From assembly GCA_016648135.1 (NCBI GenBank), contig JADDOH010002064.1, forward strand, positions 62,001-126,000: DNA of 64,000 nucleotides, written 5' to 3'. The stretch comes from Agrypnia vestita (Eukaryota > Arthropoda > Insecta > Trichoptera > Phryganeidae). A program made the position numbers and the translations under genes. Positions 22,401 through 32,840 of this stretch are shown here, one piece after another (position 1 is the stretch's first letter; every line of letters starts with the position of its first letter). The notes beneath the pieces are model-generated. The model worked only from the letters and a program-made list of their open reading frames with translations. It did no database searches and had not been told where the DNA came from.

Positions 22401-23929
22401 GTATTTATATGGTCTTATAATTTATTGTAACATTCCTGTAATAAATTATGAACGATAATTCTGACATATTTGAACATAATTCATTTCGAATTCCCAAGGT
22501 AGGAAAGAAACTATCTTTCATTATTGAGTTATAATGATAAGTGGCTCTATATCTGGACAAATATTTATCTCAAGTTCTTAAGATATTAAGAAAACACAGG
22601 CAGTTTTCCACGGTTGTACTATGCTGGTTTAAAAAAAATAATTTGACGTTACGTACATTATTTGCTGCCTAACATTTTTTTTTCATCGATAATTTTCTAT
22701 GTTTTCTTGTGTTTAAAGTTTTCTTATATCACATCACATGATGATTATTAACTTCAGAAGTAATATATTTTTTTTGATTTCCTGTATAACATAATCTCCA
22801 ATAATAATAATTTCGAATGTTCGTCCGTAACTTCCTATCGAATCAAACAATTAGTATGACTTCAAAATTGTAAAGCAAAATGAAAAAATTGACTTAATGA
22901 TTTTTAATAAAATACTCGGTGTATATATATTTTTAAATATTTTAGACAAATGAAAATTAAAAAAATGTCATTGGTATAGATAATTAATCAAAATATGTAT
23001 ATAATAACTAACGCTACCAGATGGCACAAATAACGATGAGGTGTATATAATCGGTACAAAAAAAGTATAGGTAATTCTACTTAACAATGTCCATCACTTA
23101 CGTTATCAAGACGCTATGCTATTCTAGATACCCTTAACGGCGGCCAAAATATATATTAAAATTACGCCATTTTTGACGTATTTATAACTGGTAGCTAATT
23201 AAAAATATAAATGATAATCACACTCTAAGAACAAATTAAATGACGTATTTATTTATACAAGAGGTACTAACGTGGGGTTTAATGTTTTTAACGCTTCTAC
23301 ACTCATTATTTACGAGTTGGGTACGAAAACGCTATTTGCCCCGGGTGCTTAAAGTCGCGATACGCCTTTGCTACATATAAAATCAAGATTTTATGTCCAG
23401 AAACATTAAACACGACTTTTGGGGTATTAATTATACTCCGCAGTTGCTACATGTCCGGAAGTTGAGAGCCGCTGGCTTAAAAGTATAAAATAAAATAAAT
23501 ATAGTAATCAAAGTTTTACACGCGGCGAAGTTTTACACCCTCAAGCAGGGTCGTGCCGGAACACGTGCACACTTCACGTATGAGGATTATAAATGTGCGA
23601 ATAACGAGGGTTAAATAAATTCGAAACATGAAACATCACATAAAATGCGAAAACCGATCAAGTTCTAAAATTGGCAAGCAGTCGTATCCTTTCGAGTATA
23701 ATATTTCGTAATGTTTTCTTAATCTATGACTATGGACGTCATTTTTTTTACACTTCCATGAACATGGGGTCTCGGAAACCTCTGTCTTTGATGGCTTAAT
23801 TCGGAGGAAATTTTAAGAATTTGGGTTAAGTTAATATTATAATTTTCATAAATCGGTTTTTATGAAACAAAATGAATACGTATCTTATCAACTCGTATGT
23901 GCCATCCATTTCACTGCTAAACAAAAAAT
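22401..23929. other. AT-rich sequence with a SINE scrap
   Basis: No gene is supported. 22,795-22,850 is a headless minus-strand fragment of the SINE family at 36,280-36,440. A GC-richer stretch at 23,310-23,640 has no recognised identity. Confidence 0.4.
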
Positions 23930-24090
23930 CTAAATCGCGGAAGATGGGGCTTGAACCCCGGGCCAGCAAACCCGACGGCGGCAACGATAGCGTTGTTGCT
24001 ATTGCCAAGCCTGCATTACCCTTCAAAAATACAGTACATATAGGACTTGGCAAACATGCGAACAATTTCATGTTCCGCCCAATCACCAGG
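23930..24090 (-). repeat. tRNA-derived SINE-like element
   Basis: The minus strand carries the B-box-like GGGGTTCAAGCCCC at about 23,945-23,958, preceded by a GC-rich tRNA-like body with GGGTTTGCTGGCCC. The same head occurs at 36,396-36,440 and 61,070-61,100. The overlapping frames on both strands (about 75-86 residues) are not genes. Confidence 0.6.
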
Positions 24091-24605
24091 GTTTAGAATA
24101 GTAGATTCAATTGCCGTCAGGGAAGATATAAAAAAATGTTCAAATATTTAGATAAAAATCGTCATTACTATTTCATGGATGTCGCCTATAAATAAGTAGA
24201 TACTTATTCTTTGAGAAACAGAACTTGTAAAAGTACCGTCATTTTTGGCGGGTTACAGATAGTATGAAACATTCTGTGAATTCACCGACTTATGTCTACT
24301 TACACCAATGTAAATAATATTTTGTCATATACAAGTAAGTCCGCCTAGACTTGTATATAAGTTATATAATACTGTGTACATTAAACAATGCGCTCATCCC
24401 TTGTTGACTGTAAAGCCTATAAAAGAGCACACTGTATGTTTAATTAACTAATAATATTAATTAGTTATTATATCAATAGTTTATTTTATGATAGTTTATT
24501 TATCATGCGCACTTAGAATTTCCACGAAACCTTTCTACATACCTATCATACCATTTATTATCTTTTTTTTTTTTACTTATTTATAGTTCTACAAAATTGT
24601 AGTTT

Positions 24606-24691
24606 TACAAAATAATCATAACATTTCAATCATCGGATTCGTTTTACAAATTTTTACAAAATTATCATACCATTTCAATCATCGGATTCGT
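24606..24691. repeat. Short tandem duplication, period 49 bp
   Basis: Two copies of a 37-base segment containing CATTTCAATCATCGGATTCG, at 24,606-24,642 and 24,655-24,691. Confidence 0.9.
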
Positions 24692-24960
24692 ACTAGAAAA
24701 CTTCTCGCTTGTCGGTAGGTACATGGCTGGAATCACACACGCGCTAGCAACGCCGCATAATTTTGCTTGTGTGTGGATTTCTATGGTGTAAGCTTTCCGT
24801 CAACTCTGATTACTGTTTGCGCAGTAGTCTATCGATCCCTTTTTATAGGTAATTTTGCTTACTCGATGTTTCCTGAGTTCATGAGAATAATTCAAACGAT
24901 TCCAGATTCGTACAGATGTATTTGTTAAAGCAGATCGTTTGAATTTGGGATTTATGATTG
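24686..24960. repeat. Repeat shared with 42,567-43,330, short copy
   Basis: The left end, with CTAGAAAACTTCTCGCTTGT then CGGTAGGTAC, matches 42,571-42,602. The right part, with CAACTCTG, then GCGCAGTAG and TTATAGGY, matches 43,194-43,245. About 500 bp between these landmarks are missing here, so this may be an internally deleted version of the longer copy. Confidence 0.65.
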
Positions 24961-25454
24961 TAGATTAAATAAATAAGCAAACAGGGTAAGGATTGAGGAA
25001 CAAACCCTCAAATAACCAAACAGGTATAATCGCTGTCAAAATTTGACATGGGTACTATTAAGTTCAGCTATGTAATTTTAGTTCTACTACCGTGAAAGTT
25101 ATTGAAATAGGTAAATTCGTGACTGGGCATATCCTTTTATGGATTTGGGTCATTAGTTTTAACCTACATACACATACTATGGTATAATGTATATAACAAT
25201 ATCTCGAAATTCCAAAATATATAATATATCTATGTATCTTCCTTAATCATAATATTTTTTATATATTTAGTTCAGGAGCGAAATATTGATAAAATAAATA
25301 AAGTTGTCTACTTCAGAATTATTATGTCTTATTTCAGAATTAGATCTTATTAAAGTTATACGTTAAATTAGAATTTAATCACACTACATATTGTCATAAG
25401 ATTCTAAAACGAAAATAACTGTATAATCGAAATAACTGTATCTTCCTAATGTTA

Positions 25455-25805
25455 AGAATGTGTTAAAAAGTACTGGAGAGATCTGGAATATACAAGATTA
25501 TACCAGAACATTAATAGCAGTCCTTATATAAACAAGCAACGCCATACGATAAAGTGAGCACGAATTCGGTGCGAATATAATCAGAGAGCTAAATCAAGTA
25601 CCAGAGTACTTACTGCGTGCGAAGAGTTTTATAGTAGCTATGAGTGCGATAGGAACGGCGTAGTTAAGTGTTTTAAAGAGCAGTGGAAGATTATCGAATT
25701 GCAACAAGTGCTAATTACGAGATGTGTAGCAAATAAAAAATTGTTAAGAGTGTTTTATCATTTGTCTCCCATTGCCGTAAAACAGTAACGGTATTATATA
25801 GGAAC
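25455..25805 (+). repeat. LTR-like sequence, copy 1
   Basis: GATCTGGAAT near 25,482 leads to a TATA-like CTTATATAAACAAG at 25,525-25,538. Next come GAGTACTTACTGCGTGCGA and a polyadenylation-like AATAAAAAATTG at 25,731. The order and some wording (GAGTA, then YGCGTGCGAGAAG-like text) recur at 42,140-42,370. It looks like a solo LTR. No gag/pol adjoins it. Confidence 0.45.
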
Positions 25806-25907
25806 TAAATTTAGCCCGTCAAAATGACATTGTTATAAAAATTTTGGCCGTCAGTGAAGTGAAGTGTAAGAACTGCGCTTTCTAGAGTAGAGTAGCATCT
25901 TGGTAAA

Positions 25908-26034
25908 GTTAGTGATGGACATTATGAAATAGAGAATTATGCTTTTTTCTTATATCTCATTACTATATTATAGCTCGTTATTACTTGAGCCATCTAGTAA
26001 CGTTAGTGATGGACATTGTTTCATAGAGAATTAT
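25908..26034. repeat. Short direct duplication
   Basis: GTTAGTGATGGACATT plus the following ATAGAGAATTAT occurs at 25,908-25,940 and 26,002-26,034. A reversed partial copy lies at 23,083-23,105. Confidence 0.75.
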
Positions 26035-26092
26035 ATATTTTGATTAATGTATACTAATGATATCTATATGCAATATTCACGGAAATGTACGA

Positions 26093-26168
26093 GGCCGCTA
26101 TAGCGTAATTGGGTAACGCGCTTAACCCGGATAGGAGGAGATCCGTGGTTTGAATCCCGGTAGGAGCC
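26093..26168 (+). pseudogene. tRNA-like sequence, probable tRNA pseudogene or SINE head
   Basis: The 76-base stretch has a good A box (TAGCGTAATTGGG) and B box (GGTTTGAATCC) with tRNA spacing. The ends GGCCGCT and AGGAGCC can form five of seven acceptor pairs, and D-stem and T-stem pairing is partial. No proper anticodon stem can be drawn, so I do not assign an amino acid. A T-rich run follows at about 26,174. Confidence 0.4.
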
Positions 26169-26169
26169 A

Positions 26170-27889
26170 AATATTTTTTCGTGGATTTTATTTTTTCGTA
26201 CATTTTTCTACATTCATTAATTTGGTTTTAAATTTCAACGAACTTTGTTCTGAAAAATGGTAAATTCACAATTAGAATGTGTTCTTGAATATAATATTTT
26301 TCCGTACTTGTTTGTTTATCTATTAAAATTAAATGTGAATAAAATAATTGAACGTTTATGGCGAATTTTTTGACCCTCGGGATAAGTCTCATTTACCCTG
26401 GGACACCGGGCCAAAAAAGCCTGACAATTTGAAACTCCGGACCCAAGGGCCGTTGGGTCTGTTTTCGTGTAACATCATGACAGTAAAAATAAAATAAGTA
26501 TCGTTTAAAAATGGCAGCAATTTTTTGTAATTTCAGGGAGTGAATTTTTTCGCACTCAAGGGGCTCTGCTGATTACCTTCCACCCTCGTAATAATATCGT
26601 CAGATGATAAGCCGTTAAGGTTTAGGGGGTGGTAATTTATTAAGGGTTTAAGACGTGCTTCCTTTCTGAAATTTCTCCCTTGCATTGTTCTTCCTAAATC
26701 ATAAAAAATCTAGTGTGTGAACAAAGGAAATAAATCGGATAAAGCACTTTGAATTTGATGAATAATCATTTTTTTAAATAACCTTGATAGAAAAATACCA
26801 TCTTTTTTTGTGATACTGAACTCTAATATTGTAATATATTAAGAATAATTAAATTTTTAATGTCAATAGCTTTAAATTTGTTGATATAATAATTGGTTCA
26901 AAAAAGTGATAAATATTCTATAAACCACATTGATTTTTAAAAATTTCAGACATAGAGTTTGCAAAACATATTTTATACATATGCCATACATTCATGGGAC
27001 ACATTTTTGACTATTTACATAATAACTAATGTAAAAGGGAAATTTCACATGTTACGATGAAAATATATGAAATAGATTCATAAATATTAATTATATTTTG
27101 TGAATCAGTTTGGATGATGTTTTCATTCATAATTTTTATTATAAATATCTTTTAAAATACGACTCCATTAAAACGCGTATGATTAGTTTTGACGTGTCAA
27201 ATCTGGTGTCAAATTTGGTGTAGTGCCGTAGTAATTGTAGATCCGTGTACCATAAAATTATGACGCATGTATGTATTCGTGATTAGTGAAATAAAGTGTT
27301 TTGGCGGGAATTTAAAATATTGAATTTCAAAATCATTTTTATACTCTTAAATACACATATACCTATACAATTTTTTTTTCATAGAATTATTTTCTAAACC
27401 AAAGTAATGATTGTTCTATTACAAAAAAAATAAAATTTCACTAAAGCTGCTGTGTACAATTGGAGAATGCGCTCGTGTATTTGGGACCAATAATACGAAA
27501 ACAAATACGCTATAAGGTATTTTTTTTCATTTAAAAGACTATTCCAAAACACTATATTGTTTAAACCTAATATAATATGGTAGACTTGGTTATAAACTAC
27601 GGCTTCAATAGTTATATTCAATTCGTACAAATTTAGATAAATTGTAATAACTAAAATTAGGAACAACTTAATCAATTGCAAATAACATTAAAAAATTACG
27701 TTTGGATAAGCCTAACAAACTAAATGTATAAAATCTTACAGAAACATAAATAACTTATTACAAACGTTGGAAGAATAGGCGATGGCCAGATTTAAAACCA
27801 AAATACGATACATATTATATATAAGACAAGATATGGTTTTTTAACCGGTGACACACCGACCGTTATTTTTACGAGATATATAAGTAAGA
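26170..27889. other. AT-rich sequence, no gene seen
   Basis: A GC-richer block at 26,365-26,460 (GGGACACCGGGCC and neighbours) may be a repeat fragment. The other frames, including 27,394-27,681 on the minus strand, lack family features. Confidence 0.4.
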
Positions 27890-28660
27890 GTATTTATTAT
27901 TTATTTTATTTACATATTCTTATAAATGATCACACTGCATTAATTAATTATTTGTATTCATTAAAATTTAAAATTAAATAGCATATCTTCAAACAGCAAT
28001 TGTATGCTGGTATAAGGGGACAGAAAATAAAGTAAAATAAGTGGGTACACATATTAAATATCCGCACATTGATTTGTTAAACAGTTATCTCCTCCCTAGC
28101 ACAAGTCCCTTCAGCTGTTTATTGAATAGTTCTGCACTATTTAATAAAGAAATCGATCGCAGTGTATAGGAAACCATATCTTTCTCTATTATAGTACGTG
28201 GTATATCACTTCTTATGTAGTCTCTTGTTCTTGTGTGTTGTCTATGTACGTCACTATTCTGGTAAAGGATGATATTCGTTTTTAATAATTAATTCTTTAT
28301 TTTTAAGTCATCTTTATCTTTTCCACATACATCAGATCTTCAAGGTTAAGCATGCCGGTGATTTTGTACAAGTCAATGGTTCTGGTGTATCGATTTAAGT
28401 TGAAGATTATTTTAAGGGCTCTGTTTAAAGTTCTTTGTATCATTCCCTGAGCCCGTGAATTACACTGCTACCTAATAATAATGCTATTTAAAATATGAGG
28501 AAGAATAAAAGCTTTGTAGATATTTTTTTTAGTTCTTGTATCAAATCGTTCAGCTGTTTTCATCACACCAACTATAGGTCCAAGATTTTTTGAGTTGAGA
28601 TATGTATCTGATTGGATCGATGATTGGTAATTGATTTCTAAAAATTCAAAAGTCATCTTT
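27890..28660 (-). pseudogene. LINE reverse transcriptase C-terminal remnant
   Basis: Minus-strand reading gives TKKNIYKAFILPHIL, then CNSRAQGMIQRTLNRALK and YKITGMLNLEDLMYVEKIK, and, after stops, a segment with SAELFNKQLKGLVLG. This is the C-terminal region after the polymerase of a jockey/CR1-type LINE. A (TTTA)-rich run at 27,890-27,915 is the reversed tail. Stops interrupt the frame. It is 5'-truncated, lacking the catalytic core. Confidence 0.75.
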
Positions 28661-29087
28661 TAAACCAATAATCGATGTGTTACCGGTTCAAACAGCGGTT
28701 TGACCATCACTACATAAGACAAATAACGAATAAAAAAACTAAAAGTAAAAAAAAACTCACTTCGGTGCTTGTCTTTCAGTTATTCTCTCCACATGACCCA
28801 ACCAATTAGTTGTTGCCAATTTTATAAATTTCGTGGCGCTTAGCTTCTTGAAAAAGTATAGAGCTAATTACTGTAGCACCTGTGTCAAAGTTGATTGTCT
28901 AGAGCAGGTCTGAAGATATGCCACAAAAATTTCCTTTCGAAAACTCTCTCGTTCCTCTTACTCAGTACCCGTGTCTCTGCTATAAATGTGAGCACTTTAT
29001 TGGTTATTGTGTATAATGTTGTATAGTGTGTTTAGTGTATAGTGATAGGTTATTTTTGTATAAATAACCCATCAATTATGAAGGCAT
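28661..29087. other. AT-rich sequence, no gene seen
   Basis: No coding or RNA signal was recognised. Confidence 0.4.
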
Positions 29088-29470
29088 ATTAATCTATACT
29101 AATTTGGATGTAGGAGGTGATCTCCGAAACTACTAATCCGATTTCAAAAATTCTTTCATCAGTATTTAGAATGAACTCTCAGGATGGATATGGGCTATAT
29201 ATTATCCCGTTAAAATAAAAGAGCTTTTTGCGGTGACCTATTTTACAACTAAGATTGACGAAAAAATGGTCGAGCGATGCGTTTTTACGAACGCTGTCTT
29301 AACGGTAAGAGATATTTGAATATGTACTTTGTAAAAAGTAGTTTAACTTAAAAAGTAACTTAAAAAATTCTTCGAAAAATCCCACGACGATATATATCTA
29401 TACGTTAAGGTTAATACATAAATTGATAAAATATGATTGTTTATAAATAACTAGCCGCGCAGGCACACCT
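29088..29470 (+). repeat. Repeat family D, copy 1
   Basis: GATGTAGGAGGTGATCTCCG, then GGGCTATATATTATCCCGTT, then AATGGTCGAGCGATGCGTTT and AACGCTGTCTTAACGGTAAG also occur, inverted, at 59,440-59,820. The right end is ACTAGCCGCGCAGGCACAC. Similar ends stand at 31,838-31,860 and 51,702-51,725. It is a widespread-looking non-coding repeat of uncertain class. Confidence 0.75.
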
Positions 29471-29474
29471 AGTT

Positions 29475-29640
29475 ACTTATTTATTTAACGCTCTTATGGG
29501 CTTTTACAAATGCACAAAATATAAATTTAAAAAAAAAAACATAAGACAGATATACAGTTTGAAAGCTACAAGTACATGTAATAGAATTGTGTAAATTTAG
29601 ATCTCTGTTAAAGATTCAAGTGCATCTAATGGATTGTGTA
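29475..29640 (-). repeat. LINE 3' untranslated fragment
   Basis: TTATTTATTTAACGCTCTTA then TGGGCTTTTACAAATGCACA resembles the tail at 2,412-2,470 and the text at 52,695-52,740. This is the reversed 3' end of a jockey-like LINE with no coding part left. Confidence 0.45.
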
Positions 29641-30059
29641 AAATGCAGTTAAAGTTGTGAAGAACTTTAGCAAAATAATTTTCTTTGTTTGACGAAATTT
29701 GCGGTTATTGCGTTAAGCAAACTCAATTGACGACAACTTGATGGCAGAACTTGTTTGCAGGCAATTTTGGGGAGAATGACATATATGTTAATTATTTTTT
29801 CGATTTTCAATTATTTTTTAATTAGTTTGTAGTAAAAGCAGTTGTGCACACATGTAACTCTTTCTACATTTATTGCTTTTGATTAAAGTATAACACATCT
29901 TTAACAACTATACTTACAAAAATGATAACATTATATATTATTTGTTGCTGTAGGTACTATAAAATGAAGTCCATTTCTTTTGAGGGATTAATTAAAAGTA
30001 CAAATCCATATATTGTATCTAGAACACACATAAAAATATTGTTACAATATATTTTGTTA
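29641..30059. other. AT-rich sequence, no gene seen
   Basis: No supported feature. Confidence 0.4.
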
Positions 30060-30540
30060 AAGAATTTAAAATATTGATTTTCAGGCGTATTCTAGTGTTC
30101 AATAATTCGGAAGAATATTATATTTACATTAAAATGGATATTGCTTAATACTCAATATTCAAAATATAGAGGTATTATTACCAGCGAAATTTATGTATAG
30201 GCACTATTTCACGAGAAGGACTAAAGATGCATCTAGTATAATCCCATCAAATACGTAGAAGGTTTTCAGATTTGGAATATATTTATATTCTCAACTTTCA
30301 AAACTTTGGATGTTCTTACCATGGAATTGGTGAACGTTGCATTGTGTAGAGTGATCACTTAAGCCAGCTCATACATGTAAGTCCTGGGCTATCGTATATA
30401 AGACTTGCATTCACGTTTCTCATGTAAAACGCTTCGTATCTGTGAGACATCTATAATTAATCTTAATTAAAACAAATAAAATTCCCGCAGTGGACAAATC
30501 CAGTAATTGTGTTCTCAGAACATACATATTAAAATATTAT
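30060..30540 (+). repeat. Repeat family B, most complete copy
   Basis: The order of blocks is CAGGCGTATTCTAGTGT, CAAAATATAGAGGTATTATT, GGAATTGGTGAACGTTGCAT, GTGATCACTTAAGCCAGCTC, GTGAGACATCTATAATT and CAGTAATTGTGTTCTCAGAA. Other copies or parts lie at 15,850, 16,190, 20,900 plus 22,187, 46,980 and 56,175. It has no coding capacity and no clear terminal inverted repeats. Confidence 0.85.
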
Positions 30541-31059
30541 TAAATTAAAAGTAGGTATATATTATAAAAATTTATGTGTATTAATATTATAATCTTTTGT
30601 TAAAGGCAACTATTTTGCAAGGACAGAATAAATTTTCTCAAATTAGGCCGTTGTGCGTGATTTTGTCATCTAACGTATTAAAGTTTAAAAACAATTTAAG
30701 TTTTAATAGCCCTTTTCATAAAACTAATCTCTTTGCTTTCTTTTCTCATTTTTTGTCCCTTGCATTTAGCGGTCAGGGATTGTAAAGTATCTGTTTATCT
30801 TTTTAAAAAATAAGTTTAATTTGGGGTTACTTTAGAAAAGATTATTCATTTGGTAGTAAAATGTAAAAATTTATTACGAAAAAGTAAAAATTTAAAGTAA
30901 TAATTGAAAATTATTGTTTTACTTTTACAGGTGTTGAGATTGACATCGATGACGGCACCTTACATAAGTAAACAATTCTGTTTCCATTTTATTAATGAAT
31001 GTAAGCAAAAAATAATATTAAAGAGTTACGGTTTTCATTACGGTCGTTAGACATATTTA
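30541..31059. other. AT-rich sequence, no gene seen
   Basis: A 62-residue frame at 30,597-30,785 has no family resemblance. Confidence 0.4.
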
Positions 31060-31115
31060 ACTGTAATTGGTTGGGGATATTTTATACGAACCGTATGTTT
31101 TTCCGAGAAACGATT

Positions 31116-31155
31116 CTCGACGTTTCGTTGAATTCTTATTCAACGTCATCAGGAG
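31116..31155 (-). ncRNA. Hammerhead-like motif next to Penelope-like fragment
   Basis: On the minus strand, CTGATGA is followed by one C. GTTGAAT then pairs with ATTCAAC, and GAAAC runs into the palindrome ACGT and a final C, the GUC-type cleavage triplet. Flanking CTC and GAG pair as a short stem I. The stem II sequence is unrelated to that at 16,100-16,144, but the layout is identical. It lies about 190 bp downstream, in the minus-strand sense, of the GIY-YIG fragment, as expected for a Penelope-like terminus. Confidence 0.55.
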
Positions 31156-31346
31156 GACGACTTTTACCGCGGAGGTAGAGGGCGGACTGATAACTGCTTT
31201 CGAGGGCGTAAATTACATGCACTTTGTTGTGGAGTGTTCACTTCTTCTACAATAGAGGTCGCCAGTGTACAATATGTACTCGTTACGTCGGCGGAATTTA
31301 CTGCGACGTCTCTCAAGGGTTGAATTAATGTCGTAAGAACAGGGCG

Positions 31347-31690
31347 CTAAATACTTGATAGTTTGTAACTGTCATCTCTATTGAAATTGTGATGATTGTA
31401 TATTTCAATGGATTCCCTCACTAATCTGGGTGTAAGGTGCGGTTCTGTTGATAAGATTTTTGTCTTGTCAAATCTGATGAAGTGATAGAGATTCCCTTTG
31501 GATGCATGTTCGCAGATTGCCGATATATTGGAGTTGTTGTTTTTAATTGCTCCAATATGTTCCTTCAATCGTTTAGTGATTTAGTGAGTTTAGTGAGTTT
31601 GGTTTGTCGTATGTAGAACGCTCCACAATCGCATGGAACTCTGTATACACCTGGAGACTCGAACGGTGTGTTATTTTTTATACTACACGG
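31347..31690 (-). pseudogene. Penelope-like element GIY-YIG endonuclease fragment
   Basis: Starting at about 31,690 on the minus strand, the translation includes GVYRVPCDCGAFYIRQT, the zinc-binding and GIY-YIG-like motif of Penelope-like elements (GVYxIPCxCGxxYIGxT in the family). A stop near 31,570 breaks the frame. The downstream piece has KEHIGAIKN, then AICEHAS, and ends near the LVRESIEIYNH segment, again in family order. In this family the domain is the endonuclease fused behind the reverse transcriptase. The polymerase part is absent. Confidence 0.8.
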
Positions 31691-31752
31691 CTAGAGAAAG
31701 ACTCGAACCTCGGACTCGCGGACGGCAACTAACCACAGCTTCTCCCTCGCCC
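31689..31752 (-). pseudogene. tRNA-like sequence
   Basis: The minus strand has a B box GGTTCGAGTCT and an A-box-like TGTGGTTAGTTGCC. The ends GGCGAGGG and CTAGCC can partly pair. The 64-base length is short for a tRNA and the anticodon arm is unclear. It is probably a tRNA pseudogene or SINE head. Confidence 0.4.
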
Positions 31753-32485
31753 GTCAAAAATATATTATATATGTTACACATTGTAAGAGCAGGTATTATC
31801 TAAGACGCGAACCATTAATTAAAGCTTCCTCCGTGATTCTTCACGGGTGTGCGGCTAGTAGGTTAATATTTTTGATATACCTATCCTACAAAATATTTCC
31901 CGAACACTTCGCAAATGTTCTTAACACTGCGTCATCTATGTACTATCACTTAATCTAAATTCTTATTACATCAATTTTGATGCACTTTTTGGTTCGGTAT
32001 CTTTTTTTTAAATCCACAAAGAATACTGAAAACAAAATCATCAAAACAAAACATATTGATTTATTGCGTGGACTCAAAAAATTCATTAAAAAAACGGTTT
32101 TATATATGAGTAGTACTCTAGAATAATTATTGTCATATTTTTAATGAGTTGTAGGATATTTATTTTTATTCAACTGTCTAATGAAATGTTTCTTTTTTTC
32201 AGATGCTGAATGATCGGCTATAAAATATAAATTCCTTTTAATTTCTTTAAAAATATGTTTTTGATCAATTTATACTCCTATTAACTTTTCTAAAAATACA
32301 TAATAATATTTTCCGACGCATTTTATTGTTAAATTAAAGAAAGTGATGATTTCAAAGTAACATTGCGAGTGTTATTTTATTATTTTGGACAGCGAAAAGG
32401 TATTTTAAAATAAATTTAGTAAATAACGCATGATAACCTCAAATATGACAGGGTTCATTTAGAACTAACGTTGACAGAAAACAAG
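31753..32485. other. Sequence upstream of the receptor exon
   Basis: A family D-like end (GTGTGCGGCTAGTA) lies at 31,846-31,859. The rest is AT-rich and may hold promoter or 5' untranslated sequence of the receptor gene, but I cannot place a transcription start or an upstream splice acceptor. Confidence 0.35.
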
Positions 32486-32840
32486 ATGGAGGCGCCCCAC
32501 GTGGTGCAAAGCGCAATGGAGGACCTACCCGCGGCCAACGTCACGTCGATGTTCGGAGACCAGATCTTCGACAGCTTCGACGAGTTGGACCGGTGCGACG
32601 GGAAGAATCCCTTCTTCAATTGTTCCCTGCAGGAGTACCTGCTGTACATTCTTGGGCCGCAGCAGCTGGCTCTGTCGGTAGCCGTGCCAATAACAGTGGT
32701 TTATGTGCTAATATTTGTGACTGGCGTCGTCGGAAATGTGTCAGTGTGTATCGTGATCGTGAGACACCCATCTATGCGCACGGCCACTAACTATTACCTC
32801 TTTAGTTTGGCAGTGAGTGACTTGACACTTCTTTTATTGG
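32486..32840 (+). CDS. Neuropeptide GPCR (pyrokinin/CAPA/PBAN-receptor-like), first coding exon
   Basis: The exon encodes 118 residues plus one base of a split glycine codon. The ATG at 32,486 sits in a fair context (AACAAGATGG), though the frame stays open for a short way upstream and another ATG is at 32,516. The N-terminal tail carries N-glycosylation sites NVT (residue 18) and NCS (residue 45). Helix 1 spans about residues 61-92, with the class A motif TGVVGN. The loop [10 protein letters not shown] leads to helix 2, [16 protein letters not shown], with the conserved aspartate. This pattern is characteristic of insect pyrokinin, PBAN and CAPA receptors, related to vertebrate neuromedin U receptors: plasma-membrane, G-protein-coupled. 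The exon ends in a GTAAGT donor (phase 1). Helices 3-7 were not found here. Which receptor subtype is uncertain. Its GC-rich coding text stands out from the surroundings. Confidence 0.88.

Noticed and set aside
23826..24096. Frames of 74-86 residues on both strands
   Set aside because: They overlap the tRNA-derived SINE head and reflect its GC content.
26093..26168. Functional tRNA gene
   Set aside because: Promoter boxes are good, but the anticodon stem cannot be formed and two acceptor pairs are mismatched.
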